Positions 23,901-34,343 of a stretch of DNA of 64,000 nucleotides are shown piece after piece; the stretch's first letter is position 1; each line of letters opens with the position of its first letter. The position numbers and the translations under genes were made by a program. Source of the DNA: Sialis fuliginosa (lineage: Eukaryota > Arthropoda > Insecta > Megaloptera > Sialidae); contig OY540816.1 in assembly GCA_961205875.1 (NCBI GenBank), positions 23,570,701 through 23,634,700 of the forward strand, read 5' to 3'. Under the pieces are notes generated by a model, which was given only the letters and a program-made list of their open reading frames with translations, was not told the origin of the DNA and made no database searches.

Positions 23901-26900
23901 TTGATTTCTTTGAAGCAGTCCAACCGCTGATTAAAATCAGGCTGTTCGATCCATCTTTTATCATACGCGTTCAATTTAAAAATCAAATCGTAATGCCTCT
24001 CTAGGGCTTGCTTGCGTTCCGACTGGCATTTCTCCGCGACAGTTTTGATATACCCAATCAAGATTTTCCTTGCGCGGACTGTAGCGATGCTTCCAAACAA
24101 CGGGGCGACTGATTTGAGATACTTCTCAGCCTCGGGGACTTTCTGGGTCAAGTTACAAATCGTATTTACAAAGTTGATGATCGTTTCTTCATCAGTTCCA
24201 GCGCACGCTTTTTTCACCAAGATCGGTAACAGAAGATTAAGCATCCTATCACAGGACTCCGGTTCCCACGTAAGTTCCGATATGCGAGAAAGAACTGTTA
24301 AATCACGACCCCCAACGTTCTTCTTCCCTTGTATTTTATATTGCAGCTTCTGCAAAATTATCGGAACATGAGGTAAAATTATTTTACTCCCAAAGTTTAG
24401 ACTTTCTTTCAACGAAAGAACTTCCAGAATCTTTTCTTCTATAGGTATCATTTCTCCGGCAGGAATTCTGGGTAATTTCAGTTCATCTTGACTCATTTCA
24501 AGAGTCAAAAGTCGGAGTAGCATTTCCATTATAGCATTTACAACACCGGGGCTTGATTTCGGATTCGTTAAAAGTTTCATGACGTTATTTAAAATCGAAT
24601 TCTCATCAATTTTCGGTTTTTTAACGAGAAGGATGAAGTATCGGGGATTCGAAGTCCACTGCATAAGCAGTTTTAAAAGAGGTGTAGGCGTCTGGATCGA
24701 ATCATAGCTCAAGCTATTTATCCTGGGCCAAATGAACATATCAAATATTACGTTTATTTCTGCAGCCTTCCAACGATACGTCTCAAAATGGTTGAAGAAC
24801 TTGGTAAGTATCTGAATACAAGAATTCCTAGCTTGTCTCAGCATCGATAAATACCCCGCGTGTATTTCTTCTGGAGTGTTGAGAGCCGTTCCAACGATTG
24901 TCCCGATGCAAATTAATATATTCACCAAATACGACAGCATTTTTTCAGAATTAGCCGCACCGAATTTTTCAAAGACGATCTCTAAAAGATTCAAAGCACT
25001 TTGCAGTCGTTTGGGGTGGATTATCTGTTCGAGGTTTAAGTTTTTCTCGATGTTTGAGATCATTTGAGATGTGTCGGGCGTGATGTGGTTTTGGAACAGT
25101 TTGAAAGACATTTGTAGGAACGCGATGAGTTCGTTTTCATTGCAGTTTGATACGAATTGAAGAACGAGTTGTCTGCGCAGTTGGCCTGTTGTTTTTCCAC
25201 CGGTTCGGAGACCGGCTTTTATTGTCATTTTGCCGTAAACGATTCTGTTGATTGAAAAAAATATATTTTTTTATTCAAGCGTTTGTAATTATTGTAAAAA
25301 TGGTCGGATTTAGGTCGGGAAAAGGGCATTTAAAAGATTGGAATCCCTTCTTTATATATTTAAATTTTATTCAATTTTCATGGAGTTATAGGAATTTGAA
25401 GCAAACAAAAAAAAATATTTTTTTGTTAACTTTATCTGAATATAAAGGGTTTAAAAATTTTTTTAGATTAAATCTATTAATGTGATTTGAAAGTGTTGAG
25501 TTTCAGCTTCAAAAGACTTTTTTTTAATTTAATTTACGATTTTTTTCCATAGAGTTATACGACATTAAAAAAAAAATTGCGTAAATAGGAAAAAAAAATT
25601 TTGCTTGCTTTAAAATCCCATAACTCTGTCAAAAATAAATTAATTTTCAATCTGCAAAAACCATCGGAAAGCATAGATTCCAATCTTTAAAACCCTTCCT
25701 TCCCGACTCAAATCCGACCGTTTTTACAATAATCACAGAGGTTCGAAAAAAATCCATATTTACGTACTTCATTATAACGGGTATTAACCCATGCCTATGC
25801 TCGTTCTGTATCATTTCACTGTCGGTATTGATATGGAACAGGGTCAGTTCCTTTTTGAAGTTCTTTTCGTCGATTAAATTGTACAAACGATCTTTATACG
25901 GGATCAGATATTTGTGTTTGTACGTCATCAAACAATCCAACGCTAGTTTTTGAACTCCGTGATTTTTGTGCATCAATAAATCCATATAAATTCTATTCAA
26001 ATCTGTTTCCCGATAGACACTTTTCGGGTTGATGAATTTTGTAAATAAAGTCAAATGTGCAACAAGAGTTCTACGAAAAAAAAATTAAGTAAGTAAAAAA
26101 TATCAATAAAATATTCAAGTTTCACTTACTTTATGTTTGATTTAGGAAAATCTTTGTTAGTTTCTTCTAAAATTTCCTCGTCGTCTTTATTATTTTCTTT
26201 ATTTTCCATATCGATATTTAAATAATCTGTTTTTTCATCAACCGGTTCTTCTTTAGCTTCTTCTTGCATTTCACAAACTTCGCTATTTATTTTATTCTTT
26301 TTAATATTCCACAAACCAGAGTTTTCTGTATTTGATTTAAAACACCCATCCCTAAAAAACATTTCGTTATTTTAAGTTCACTAAAAACTGTATTTTAAGT
26401 GTTCAGCCCCTAGCCAAATGAATTTCCTGCATATTTTAAATGATCGTTGGTTTTATAAAACAATTCGTTTAGATTTTATCATCATTTATTTTAATAAGGG
26501 AGGTAATTTTTCAGTTTTTCGTCTGCCATTTTGTTTTCAAACAAGATATCAAAAAAAAAAATTTAATAAACAATGTTGAGTAAGTATCCCTGTACATTTT
26601 AAGTCCAAAACCACGTTTCTAGCTTCAATAGTTTCATAAAAAAGGGCACTCAAAGTTACAGCATATAATTAGTTGTCACGTTAAAAAAATTAAATCTTCT
26701 AAAGTATTATTTTGATTTTAATAAAATTTAGCATACACGTTCAGGATATAAATCACTTCCTCTCTGAATATTTTCAATTTTTTTCAACTATTTTTAATCA
26801 CTTTTACAAAACTCGCAATATCTCAAAAAAAAAAAACAAAAATTGACTTACTCTATGTAGGTTAAAAACAAAGAAATAACATCTTTGTTTTTAACTTCAG

Positions 26901-29900
26901 CCACATCCGGGAACTCAGCCAACGCCTTCCACAGCAAGATCCTGTAATTATTATAATCGGGCCTATCTTGCGAAACAAAAACATCCTTATACAAAAAATT
27001 CAAACAACCGACTTCAAGTTCCGAAACCGGACTAACCGATTCAAAATTCTTCAAATACTGAACACTCTGCCCCAAATTCCGATAAAAAACATTCCAAAAT
27101 TCATCTGTGTCCATCCCATATGCATACGAAGCGATAATTTTAACCACAGGCTCCCAAATTAACTGGAAATTTATAAAAAGTACCCCAAGTAAATATCTTA
27201 AAGGGAATTCGCGATATTCTGACGTTTTATGATGCGAATTATAATTCAGAAGGTTCAATAAATGTAGCTGATCTCGGACACTTTGAACAGACGGTTGAAT
27301 CGACTCTATCTTGTGACAGATGCTGAATATTCGCCAAGGTTCATCTTGGTTAAATTCAGGGAGATGTTCAAATAAAGAAAATATATGGGTTGTTAGAAAT
27401 CTGACCTGAAATAAATAAAAAATTCAGGACCTTATATCTCGAAAACGAAAAAAGATATTTCAATGGGGTTTGTTTTAAATTAAAGACCAACTAAAGGGCT
27501 TTTAATTGATATATAACAATTAATATTTCGATTAATTGGATATTATTTAAACGGGTTTTTATAAATGGATTGTTAGAAATCGAATCTGAAATAAAATAAT
27601 AATTCAGGACCTTATATCTCGAAAACGAAAAAATATATTATAATGGGGTTTATTTTAAATTAAAGACCAACTAAAGGGCTTTCAATTGATAAATAACAAT
27701 TAACATTTTAATTGATTGAATATATAATTTTTCAATTTGATTTTTTTGATACATTTATGGAAATGTAGTTTTAAAAATTTTAACTCCACCAAAATATTAA
27801 TTGTTATATATCACTCGAACCCCAGTTACATGGTCTTCAATTTAAACCCAAATTTGTTCAAATATCTCTTCCGATTTTCGAGATACGATAATTTATATTT
27901 ACCTCATGAAACGGGGACGACAGATTTTCTTTTAACTCATTCCACAGCATATTTAATAACTTCTCACTTCTAAAATCTTCACTGCAGAACGTTAGATAAA
28001 TATCCAAGACCCTCAAACCACAAATATTATTTAAACTTTTACAAAACGGAACAATCGAAGAAAAATCCAAATCCAAATATTCATTTACACTTTCACTATT
28101 TAACTGCACCAACTTTTCCATACAAATAAAAACCGTGAACAAAACCATATTCACACGTTCTGTATTTCTCAACTTCTCCAACGAATCTAAAATCAACACT
28201 TTTATTTTATCTTTTAGGTTAGTTTTCGTTGCATAAAACGAACAAACAATCGCACAAATTTTATCTTCTTCATTGTCGTAATTTTTTTCCAAACATTGTT
28301 GCAAACAATTATAAAAATTTACGTCACTTATAACAAAATTAGAACGATTTTTTAAAACCGATCCATCTTTACTTAAAGGTGATTTATTTAATATGATATT
28401 AGTAATCAATCGAAGCAACGAAACGTTATCTTCAGTTTTATAAGCGACTGGAAACAACCTCGGTAGAATAAGTTCATCAAAAGATGAATAATCTACGACA
28501 CTTTCAACGAATTTGAATCTAACTTCAAGGTTTTCAATCGCCATTATCTTCTGTACAATCCTACTAGCATTTTCTTGCGATAATTGCACCGAAGACGTCA
28601 GACAAGTTGAGGTTATGTTTGATAAAACTGTAAGTATTTGTAGGTTAACTTTCGTACTGTCTATTTCGATTAATCTTTGTATTAACTCTCCGGAATTCAC
28701 CAGGAACCGTCCTTTCTTATATTCTAAAGATTTTAATATCAAATTCAAAATCCATTCTAGGCTTTTGTTATAAATAATATTACTATCGTATTTTGAATAT
28801 AACTGATCCATTGTATTTAAGATTGTTGTCCAAAATACTGAAGAGTTAGTCGGCTTGATCTTTTGTGAAATGTTAACGACTACTTCTTGCAGTAGGTTGA
28901 AATGCAAATGGCGATTTGATTCTGATAGTTCTTCGTCGTGCATTAATTCGAAGTAAAGAATTAAAGTAGCTTCAGCGCAACTGTGGAACCTGCCGTCTAC
29001 TCCGTAGATTATTTCAAATAATAATCTTCCGCAGCCTGATAATGCCTGTGGAATAAAACACATGCATATTTGTAGCTTGTTTGTTGGACATTATGAAAAT
29101 TAATTATTTACAAAAAAAAAATAGTTATAAAACACCTTAAGTTCAAGCTTTTACTTGTTTAAATAAATTCTTATATATTTATATAGTGACTAAATGATTC
29201 TACGTATTATTTTCTTGTATTTTTGTCGATATTTGTATGACGAGTTGAAGTTCACTGCAGGAAATTTCACTAAAAAATTTAAAATTTTTGATTTCGTTAA
29301 AAGTATGTTTATTGTATAGAAAATGGCGTGAAAAGTTGTTTATTTCAAACCGCAGGTCTGTATCTCAAACCGTTCTCGAGATATAGCCTCTCAAAGTTTT
29401 AGTTTTTTCAAATTTTTGGAGAAAAAAGGCCATAACTTTTGAACGCGTGGTCGGAATTGATTTTAGTTGACGGATTTGAAATCAGCGTGTCAAAATCTAT
29501 ATAATGACATGTATAATACTTTAAAATTCGAATAAAAAAATTTCGTCAAAAATCGACATTTTTTTAAGGTATACCCCTTTGAATTTTTTCGATTTTTCGC
29601 GAATTTTTTTTTTCCGAGTTTTAAGGTATTATACATGTCATTATATAGATTTTGACACGCTGATTTCAAATCCGTCAACTAAAATCAATTCCGACCACGC
29701 GTTCAAAAGTTATGGCCTTTTTTCTCAAAAAATTTGAAAAAACTAAAACTTTGAGAGGCTATATCTCGAGAACGATTTGAGATACAGACCTGCGGTTTGA
29801 AACAAACAACTTTTCACGTCATTTTCTATACAATAAACATACTTTTAACGAAATCAAAAATTCGAAATTTTTTAGTGAAATTTCCTGCAGTGAACTTCAA

Positions 29901-32900
29901 CTCGTCATACAAATATCGACTAAAATACAAGAAAATAAGACGTAGGGGTATAATAGTTGTATAATTGAGCGTGTAAACTAATATTAAATGCTATCCGATG
30001 TTTGAGTTTCGCATACAGATGAATATTCTAATAATATATTTGAATTATTTATTAACTGAAAACACAGATTTGTATTAATTTACCCATAAAGTAAAGCTTC
30101 CCCTACTTCCATGGTCTAAAAACAATTTTTTTTTGTTAAAATCTCTTGGCGTCATTTAAAAACGTAAAGTTTCAACCACAAAATACTTATTTTAAATTTG
30201 ATTTACTAATTTCTGTTAAATCATTACACGTCATTAAAAATAAAATTACGATTTTTACGTAGACAGAAAAAAATCTTTTTTTGTAATTTTTTTTGCTTGC
30301 TTTAAATCCTATAACTTTATGAAAAATGAATTAAATTATCATCAGAGATTCCAATCTTTAAAACGTATTTTTAAATAATTTATGTTACAACAATTTTCAC
30401 TCCCTATAATTATAAAAATAAATCTTGACTTCTGGGTAAAAAAAAATAAAAACCTAAAGTATTTCTTCAGGAACCCTCTGTATACTACACACATTTGACA
30501 ACAATCAATAAACGTATGCGTAACCACGGCAACAAATAAACAAAGTGACATTTCAACTAACAATGAACTAAACGTACAATTCGAGACATTTAAAATAAAA
30601 AATAAGTAGAAAAAACAGACACCATGCCTCCAAAAAAGGGCAGCAAAGGTAAAAAGGGCGACGGGCCGATAATAGACGGCGTCAACACGACAGAGATGAC
30701 GCGAGAACAGCTAGAAAAATTCGCACTTCGTCTCCGCGAGCAATGCGAACGGGAACGCGAAGAAAGAAACTACTTCCAGGTCGAGAGGGATAAACTACGC
30801 ACGTACTGGGAACTCACCAAAGACCAGCTGGAAGAAGTGCAGGCGCAGTTACGCAACAAAGACAGAGAAATCGAAGAATGCAACGAGAAAAACGATCTCG
30901 AAATAAAAACGCTCCGGCAAAAGGTTAAGTTTTTAACGTACGAGCATAACAACACCATCGCCGAGCTGAAAGCAGAGTCTATGGTATCACTTAAGCACGC
31001 TCAAGATGACCATATCGAGCAAGAGGATGAACTTCTTGCAGATAAGATGGCGCTTAAAGAAAAACTTAAAGAACAGGAAGTCAAGTTTTATGAAATGATC
31101 AAATCGATTAAATTGCAACATAGCGAAGAAATAAGTAAAGCCAGGTCGAAGTTCGAGAATAAAGCGAAAGAATTCGAAGATAAGTTCAACAGGGAGTACG
31201 AGGATATTAAGATAAAGCTAGACGAGAAACACAAAATGGAAATGTGCGAAATCGAAGAACGGAAGAACAGTCATATTCAAGATCTGATTGACAATCACGA
31301 AAAGCAGTTCAACGAGACGAAAACTTATTACAACGATGTATGTTTGAACAATCTCGCTGTTATTAGTTCGATGAAGGCGCAAATTCAGGAACTTACTGAC
31401 GAAAATGAACGCATGGCAAAACAGGTAATTTTTTTTTTTTTCACATTGTTCTGAAAAAAACGTCTCGTCTTTGACGAGATACAACTTTGGAACTGTAAAC
31501 CGTAGAAACTTCAATTTGGTGTTAAAATGTGCGTTGTGTTGTCTACTTTTACGTATTAAAATTTCAAATCGTTCCAATGAATACTTTAAAAATTGCAATC
31601 CATAAAGCAAAAAAAAAAGAGTTCATTTTAATTTTAGGTATTTGATTAATAAGTCTCATGTTTAACGACATAGAACTTTGTAACTATAAACCGTAGAAAC
31701 TTCAATTTGGTCTTAAAATGCGCGTTATATCATCTAGTATCCTCTATTAAATTTTCAAATCATTCCAATGGATAGTTAGAAAATTACTGCCGTTTGAGTA
31801 AAATTAAATATTTTTATTCCAGGTTATATGCATCGAAAACGAAAACAAAAAATTAGTCGAGCCTCTTCAAATAGCACAAGAAGAGAACAGGGAACTAAAA
31901 CGTAAAATGACAAACTACACAAAAGACCTGACGTCTCTGAAAAACAACAAAGAGATTCTAATCAAAACAAAGAAAAAACTCGACGCGTTAACCAAAGAGA
32001 ACGACGTTCTAGAAATCAAATACGACAAGTTGAAAACCCAGCACGAGATTCTACAAGACAGGTTCTTAGACGCTATTTTAGACGTTCAAGAGAACTGCAG
32101 TCTCAAAACAGTGGAGCTACAAAAGAGGGTCGAGACTCTAGACGAGACTTTGAACCACAAGGAAGCCGTTATAGCTGAAATGGCAGCTGCAGCTCAGCTT
32201 GATCCGAAAGCCGTCAACGATAAACTAGCTAAACTGTTACTGATTAAAGATAACGCTATCAAGGATTTGAAATATCAAATAGCCAGAGCTTGTAAAGCAC
32301 ACGATGATATGTTACGGACATTTGAAGCAAAACTAGAATACTACGGGATTCCTAAGTCAGAGATGGGCTTCATTCCGATGAGGGTCAAAGATATTGGGAA
32401 GGGTCCAACCACTTTATACACATTTAATAAATAAATATTGTATTTTAAAAATTATTTTGATGTTATTTGATAGAGAATGTCAAGAAACATGTAGATTCCA
32501 AAGCTCAAGTCTGTATCTCAAACTGTTCTCGAAATATAAACCTTCAAAGTTGGACTTTTAGGTTATGTATGTCAAAATTTTTAAAAACGGCGATAACTTC
32601 TAAACTAGTGGTCAGATTTTGAAATAATACACATGAATAATTTAGAATTTTACACACTGGTTTCAAAAAACTTAATTAAAATCAAATCTGGCAACTGGTT
32701 CAAAAGTTATCGCAATTTTTTTCAAAACTAACCTAAAAATTCAACTTTGAATGGCTGTATCTTGAGAACAGTTTAAGATACAGATCTGTGCTTTGGGATT
32801 TATATTTGTATTTTACATACCTTTGGATTTTCTTCAAGACACTGCAGAATCAAAATCAAAAACGTCCTTTTTTCCTTAACTTTCCGTGCAACAAATGAAA

Positions 32901-33608
32901 AGCTTTCAGCCGCAAAGTTATTGACATATTCAGGTTTCGAGCGATCCAAGAGAGGTACCAGGCTTGTAAACACAGTCCGGACATCTTTCACCATATAACG
33001 CCAGAGGAACTTGAAGATATAAGCCAAACAGTGGAACGTCCATTCTAAAATCTCTGCGTTTTTTATATTCAAAAGGTTTATAAGCTGCGATAGAAATCGG
33101 GGAAAAAACGGATAGAACTCTTTCCGTAAATCTTTAGCTAAAGCTATCACGAGCCTAGAAAAAATATATAATTAATAATCAGACATACAATTTATTATAA
33201 ATGCCATTTTTTTAATACTCACTCTAAAAACGGTTGTAAAGACAGAGGATTTGATAATTTTAAATGCTTTAATAAAATGTCCACAACGTTTTCTTTCTCT
33301 AAAAGCAACTGCGGTAGAGTTATTACACCTGATACTTGCTTCCTAAGAAGATTGTAATCTTCGGTTAAATTTAACAAATTCCATTTTTGTAACGCTTGGT
33401 TAAAATAACATGCTACATCTTCACTGTCTGTTTCATTTTCGTGTCCAATTCGATGAAATATATCTACATTTACATTTGCAATCCGTTCAGAAAAGGATTG
33501 AAACTAAAAAAATATATTATTTAGTTTAAAAATAATGTTTTAATTATTATTTTCGTAACTTACCTTAAATATATTACTTTCTTTATGACGTAAAGGTTTA
33601 TTCTTCAT
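8998..33608 (-). CDS. UTP20: UTP20, small-subunit processome HEAT-repeat protein
   Basis: This nucleolar scaffold of the U3 small-subunit processome is needed for 18S rRNA processing. There are fourteen exons: 33564-33608, 33223-33503, 32821-33154, 27903-29045, 26852-27405, 26130-26351, 25768-26070, 22809-25244, 22406-22661, 21068-21667, 20836-21006, 19700-20092, 10937-11845 and 8998-9411. They join in frame to 2,686 aa, against about 2,785 in human. The start MKNKPLRHKESNIF matches the conserved N-terminus. Family signatures include ILPHVPIILQKLQYK, TFGLLKAI-like AFGLLKAIIARGL, DYPLGKRLDGYM and REFPLRYLLGVLFINF. An acidic linker lies near residues 1645-1675. The tail from about residue 2630 is Lys/Arg-rich, as in the family. 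Intron 3 contains the DRC4 gene on the other strand, and intron 12 contains the 184-bp array. The gene looks complete and intact. Confidence 0.95.
9430..9530 (+). repeat. introner-like repeat, partial copy in UTP20 intron 13
   Basis: It reads GTAGAACTTTGTAACTATGA, then a GAAGTGGTCTTAAA stretch and a GCGTTATGTAATCTAG stretch. It is the first half of the family described at 31425-31822. It begins about 20 bases from the acceptor of UTP20 exon 14 and is antisense to that gene. Confidence 0.6.
9749..10720 (-). mobile_element. hAT-like palindromic element, copy 1 (inverted)
   Basis: The left end is CAGTGGTGAAACGTCCAT, which is the right terminus of the 47-kb copy read in reverse with CpG-type changes. 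A palindrome of about 750 bp (about 9890-10630) follows, with arms meeting near 10260. The far end decays after about 10700 with no terminal repeat. It lies in UTP20 intron 13. Both arms carry private variants, GTAGG and TTGGAATCAGC, where the other copies have GCAGG and TTGAAATCAGC. It encodes no transposase. Confidence 0.75.
10820..10895 (-). repeat. fragment of the hAT-like palindrome arm
   Basis: It reads AAAATCAATTCCGACCACGC followed by GTTCAAAAGTTA, the same order as the arms of the palindromic elements. It lies about 40 bases from the donor of UTP20 exon 13. Confidence 0.55.
12240..13213 (+). mobile_element. DNA-transposon remnant with microsatellite end
   Basis: This stretch is shared, in reverse, with 56.27-56.79 kb and partly with 50.66-51.0 kb. 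Common blocks are ACGTATAAGAAAGT (with TTCACTCTCAGTATT before it), TAAATTATAGATA and ACTGTTTCAGAGTAATTCGA. An ACAGACAGACAG run and ATCATGGCGAAAATAGTCAG follow. It ends in the hairpin TTACTTATACTAATGTATA next to the tandem array. No transposase frame is visible. Confidence 0.6.
13088..13213 (+). repeat. left direct repeat flanking the 184-bp array
   Basis: About 120 bases from GATTCAGGGAAGGTCAAAAT to TTAGTATAAGAAAGTAAAA are repeated in the same orientation at 19570-19687, with few differences. Each copy ends in a small inverted repeat, ACTAATGTATA against TATACATTAGT. Confidence 0.8.
13214..19569 (+). repeat. 184-bp tandem array, about 34.5 units, with higher-order period
   Basis: Units of 183-184 bases start at 13214, 13398, 13581, 13765, 13949 and 14133, and the last partial unit starts at 19464. 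Each unit begins ACTGGAGTCTCTTCGATCGC and holds TTAACTATTCAATTTACTTC and GGAGCACGCGAAGGTCTTTA. Units differ at a few diagnostic sites: GCTCCAAGC or GCGCAAAGC, GTATGAG or GTATAAG, GGGAAGG or GGGATGG, and six or seven T. The order of these variants repeats every eight units, 1,470 bases (13398, 14868, 16338). The whole array lies in UTP20 intron 12. There are no unique spacers and no coding frame. Confidence 0.95.
19570..19687 (+). repeat. right direct repeat flanking the 184-bp array
   Basis: This is the second copy of the 13088-13213 segment. It ends 12 bases before the boundary of UTP20 exon 12, whose donor is at 19698-19699 on the minus strand. The matched flanks suggest that the array expanded inside, or recombined between, copies of one element. 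Confidence 0.8.
20105..20770. repeat. four copies of the introner-like repeat filling UTP20 intron 11
   Basis: One plus-orientation copy (about 20105-20250) is followed by three reverse copies (about 20265-20400, 20455-20590 and 20645-20770). Shared blocks are TTCTACGATG, AACGATCA, TTGAAATTTGAATA and CGGACTGTAACTATTAAA. The first two copies form a hairpin around a poly-A/poly-T centre. The intron is 743 bases, and these copies make up most of it. Confidence 0.75.
21680..22400. repeat. tandem repeat of about 140 bp spanning UTP20 intron 9
   Basis: Five diverged units are marked by GAGGTTATGTTA or variants near 21816, 21949, 22087, 22228 and 22371, each preceded by CTGACATTTA. They also share GCAATAACAACAATTAAAAA. 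The last unit runs into the donor of exon 9, and some internal units keep a splice-donor-like AACCTGT on the plus strand. Confidence 0.7.
25255..25745. repeat. inverted-repeat element in UTP20 intron 7
   Basis: The left arm contains GTAATTATTGTAAAAATGGT, then CGGATTTAGGTCGGGAAAA and AAAAGATTGGAATC. The right arm has GATTCCAATCTTTAAAA, a TTCCCGACTCAAATCCGACC stretch and GTTTTTACAATAATCAC. The interior matches the repeats at 4.6-5.0 kb and 30.1-30.4 kb. It looks like a foldback non-autonomous transposon occupying nearly the whole 523-base intron. Confidence 0.65.
27411..27895. repeat. duplicated and partly inverted repeat in UTP20 intron 4
   Basis: Two direct units of about 180 bases share CAGGACCTTATATCTCGAAA, then TTAAATTAAAGACCAACTAA. 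A shorter inverted copy at about 27797-27890 reads ATGGTCTTCAATTTAAA and TTTTCGAGATACGATA. The set fills the 497-base intron between exons 4 and 5. Confidence 0.65.
29090..30118 (+). mobile_element. hAT-like palindromic element, copy 2
   Basis: The palindrome spans about 29195-29945. It is flanked by the family-specific left part (TTATATATTTATATAGT) and right part (TAATTGAGCGTGTAAAC to ATTTACCCATAAAGTAAAG). Both terminal CAGTGGCG repeats are missing or eroded. Its arms both read GAACGCGTGGTCGG. It lies in UTP20 intron 3, upstream of the nested DRC4 gene. Confidence 0.75.
30120..30400. repeat. dispersed repeat upstream of DRC4
   Basis: It shares TTTGCTTGCTTTAAA, an ATAACTTTATGAAAAATGAA stretch and AGATTCCAATCTTTAAAA with the interior of the UTP20 intron 7 element. 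It abuts copy 2 of the palindromic element. Confidence 0.5.
30624..32434 (+). CDS. DRC4: dynein regulatory complex subunit 4 (GAS8)
   Basis: This is a subunit of the nexin-dynein regulatory complex that links outer doublets in motile cilia and sperm flagella. Exons 30624-31424 and 31823-32434 join in phase 0 to 470 aa, against 478 in human GAS8. The protein is coiled coil nearly throughout. Family signatures are a basic start (MPPKKGSKGKKG), REREERNYFQVERDK, FYEMIKSIKLQHSEEISKA, FNETKTYYNDVCLNNLA and, near the end, KDLKYQIARACKAHDDMLRT and EAKLEYYGIP. The gene lies entirely inside UTP20 intron 3 on the opposite strand. In insects DRC proteins serve mainly sperm and sensory cilia, so expression is probably tissue-restricted (inference). 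An AATAAA overlaps the stop codon. The gene appears intact. Confidence 0.95.
31425..31822 (+). repeat. DRC4 intron: two tandem introner-like units, each GT...AG
   Basis: Unit 1 is 31425-31637 and unit 2 is 31638-31822. Both contain, in order, ACTTTGGAACTGTAAACCGT or ACTTTGTAACTATAAACCGT, then AGAAACTTCAATTTGGT, TTAAAATGTGCGTT or TTAAAATGCGCGTT, and a TTTCAAATCRTTCCAATG stretch. Each unit begins GTA and ends in a pyrimidine tract plus TTTTAG or TTCCAG, so the internal junction reads AG|GT. Either unit alone could be a spliceable intron. Confidence 0.7.
32426..32435 (+). terminator. DRC4 polyadenylation signal overlapping the stop
   Basis: Two overlapping AATAAA hexamers lie at 32426-32431 and 32430-32435. 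The TAA stop codon is at 32432-32434. The 3' UTR is therefore expected to be very short. Confidence 0.6.
32497..32806. repeat. diverged palindrome related to the hAT-like element arms
   Basis: Arms of about 150 bases pair CAAAGCTCAAGTCTGTATCT with its reverse counterpart ending AGATCTGTGCTTTGGG. They share with the 750-bp palindromes the motifs GTCTGTATCTCAAAC, GTTCTCGA, TTCAAAGTT and GATAACTTCT. It lies between the DRC4 3' end and the donor of UTP20 exon 3. Confidence 0.55.
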
Positions 33609-34343
33609 TTTGTTTGTTATTAATTAACGTATTTTATAAAATAAATGTTCACATTGATTTTTAACAAAAAAGCACGTGTACTACAGAACACCAAACTTCA
33701 AAAACTTACAGGTTATGTTATGTCCGGTATTATAAAGAAATTGAAAAAAATTTGCTAGCTAACAAGCACTTTAAATGGGGTATCAACTTATATGACAGTT
33801 CAATGCATGCGCAATAAGTAAAGAACAAGGGGGTGAAAGCAGTGGTGTTATAAACATATACGAAAAAAATATCTCGTACGGTCAGAGTTTAATAAATTTA
33901 AGTACCACTGTTCTAAATCCATACGTAGAAAATATTACAGAATTAGTACCTTGTTCAAAGTGCTTGTAAGTGACATGTAAATAAAATTTGACGTTTCTTG
34001 AAAATCTAATCGATTTTACTGAAAATTAAATGACTGCAAATTCCTATCCCATAGTGATTTTCTTTGTATGTATTTATTAATTAATTATAAAATCTTTAAT
34101 TAGATGAAAATATACATAAAAGCAATAATACTGATAATATGTGGAATTGAAATAACATTTTTTTTCATAATAAAAAGAGATAAAAAATACATTTCGCAAT
34201 ATGAACATATATATTGGTCTTTGTTTCGTGTAAATTCTTTCAATAAAAGTATATCAGGATATTATCAAATGGTACAATGAGTAATATAGAATAAACAAAA
34301 TAACAGAAAACGTAATGAAGCAAACGAAAATCAAAGATATTTA
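33609..34343. other. divergent intergenic region between UTP20 and the CTR gene
   Basis: The UTP20 start (minus) and the CTR start (plus) are head to head about 735 bases apart, so promoters of both genes should lie here. About 33719-33970 is a truncated MITE of the TATGTCCGGTATTATAAAG family. No clear TATA box was identified. Confidence 0.55.
33719..33970 (+). mobile_element. MITE, TATGTCCGG family, right-truncated
   Basis: The left terminus TATGTCCGGTATTATAAAG is identical to that of the complete copy at 60384-60696. The following AATTTGCTAGCTA and ACTTATATGACAGTT also match. The right terminal repeat is missing. Confidence 0.7.

Noticed and set aside
29490-29678. 62-aa frames beginning MTDLKSACQNLYNDMYN, also at 47.8-48.0 kb and 62.6-62.8 kb on both strands
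   Set aside because: They arise because the element is a palindrome, so the same frame appears on each strand. There is no domain, and the frame is interrupted by low-complexity sequence.
31218-31610. 130-aa minus-strand frame over DRC4
   Set aside because: It crosses the DRC4 donor and intron repeat and is antisense to a coiled-coil exon. It has no independent support.
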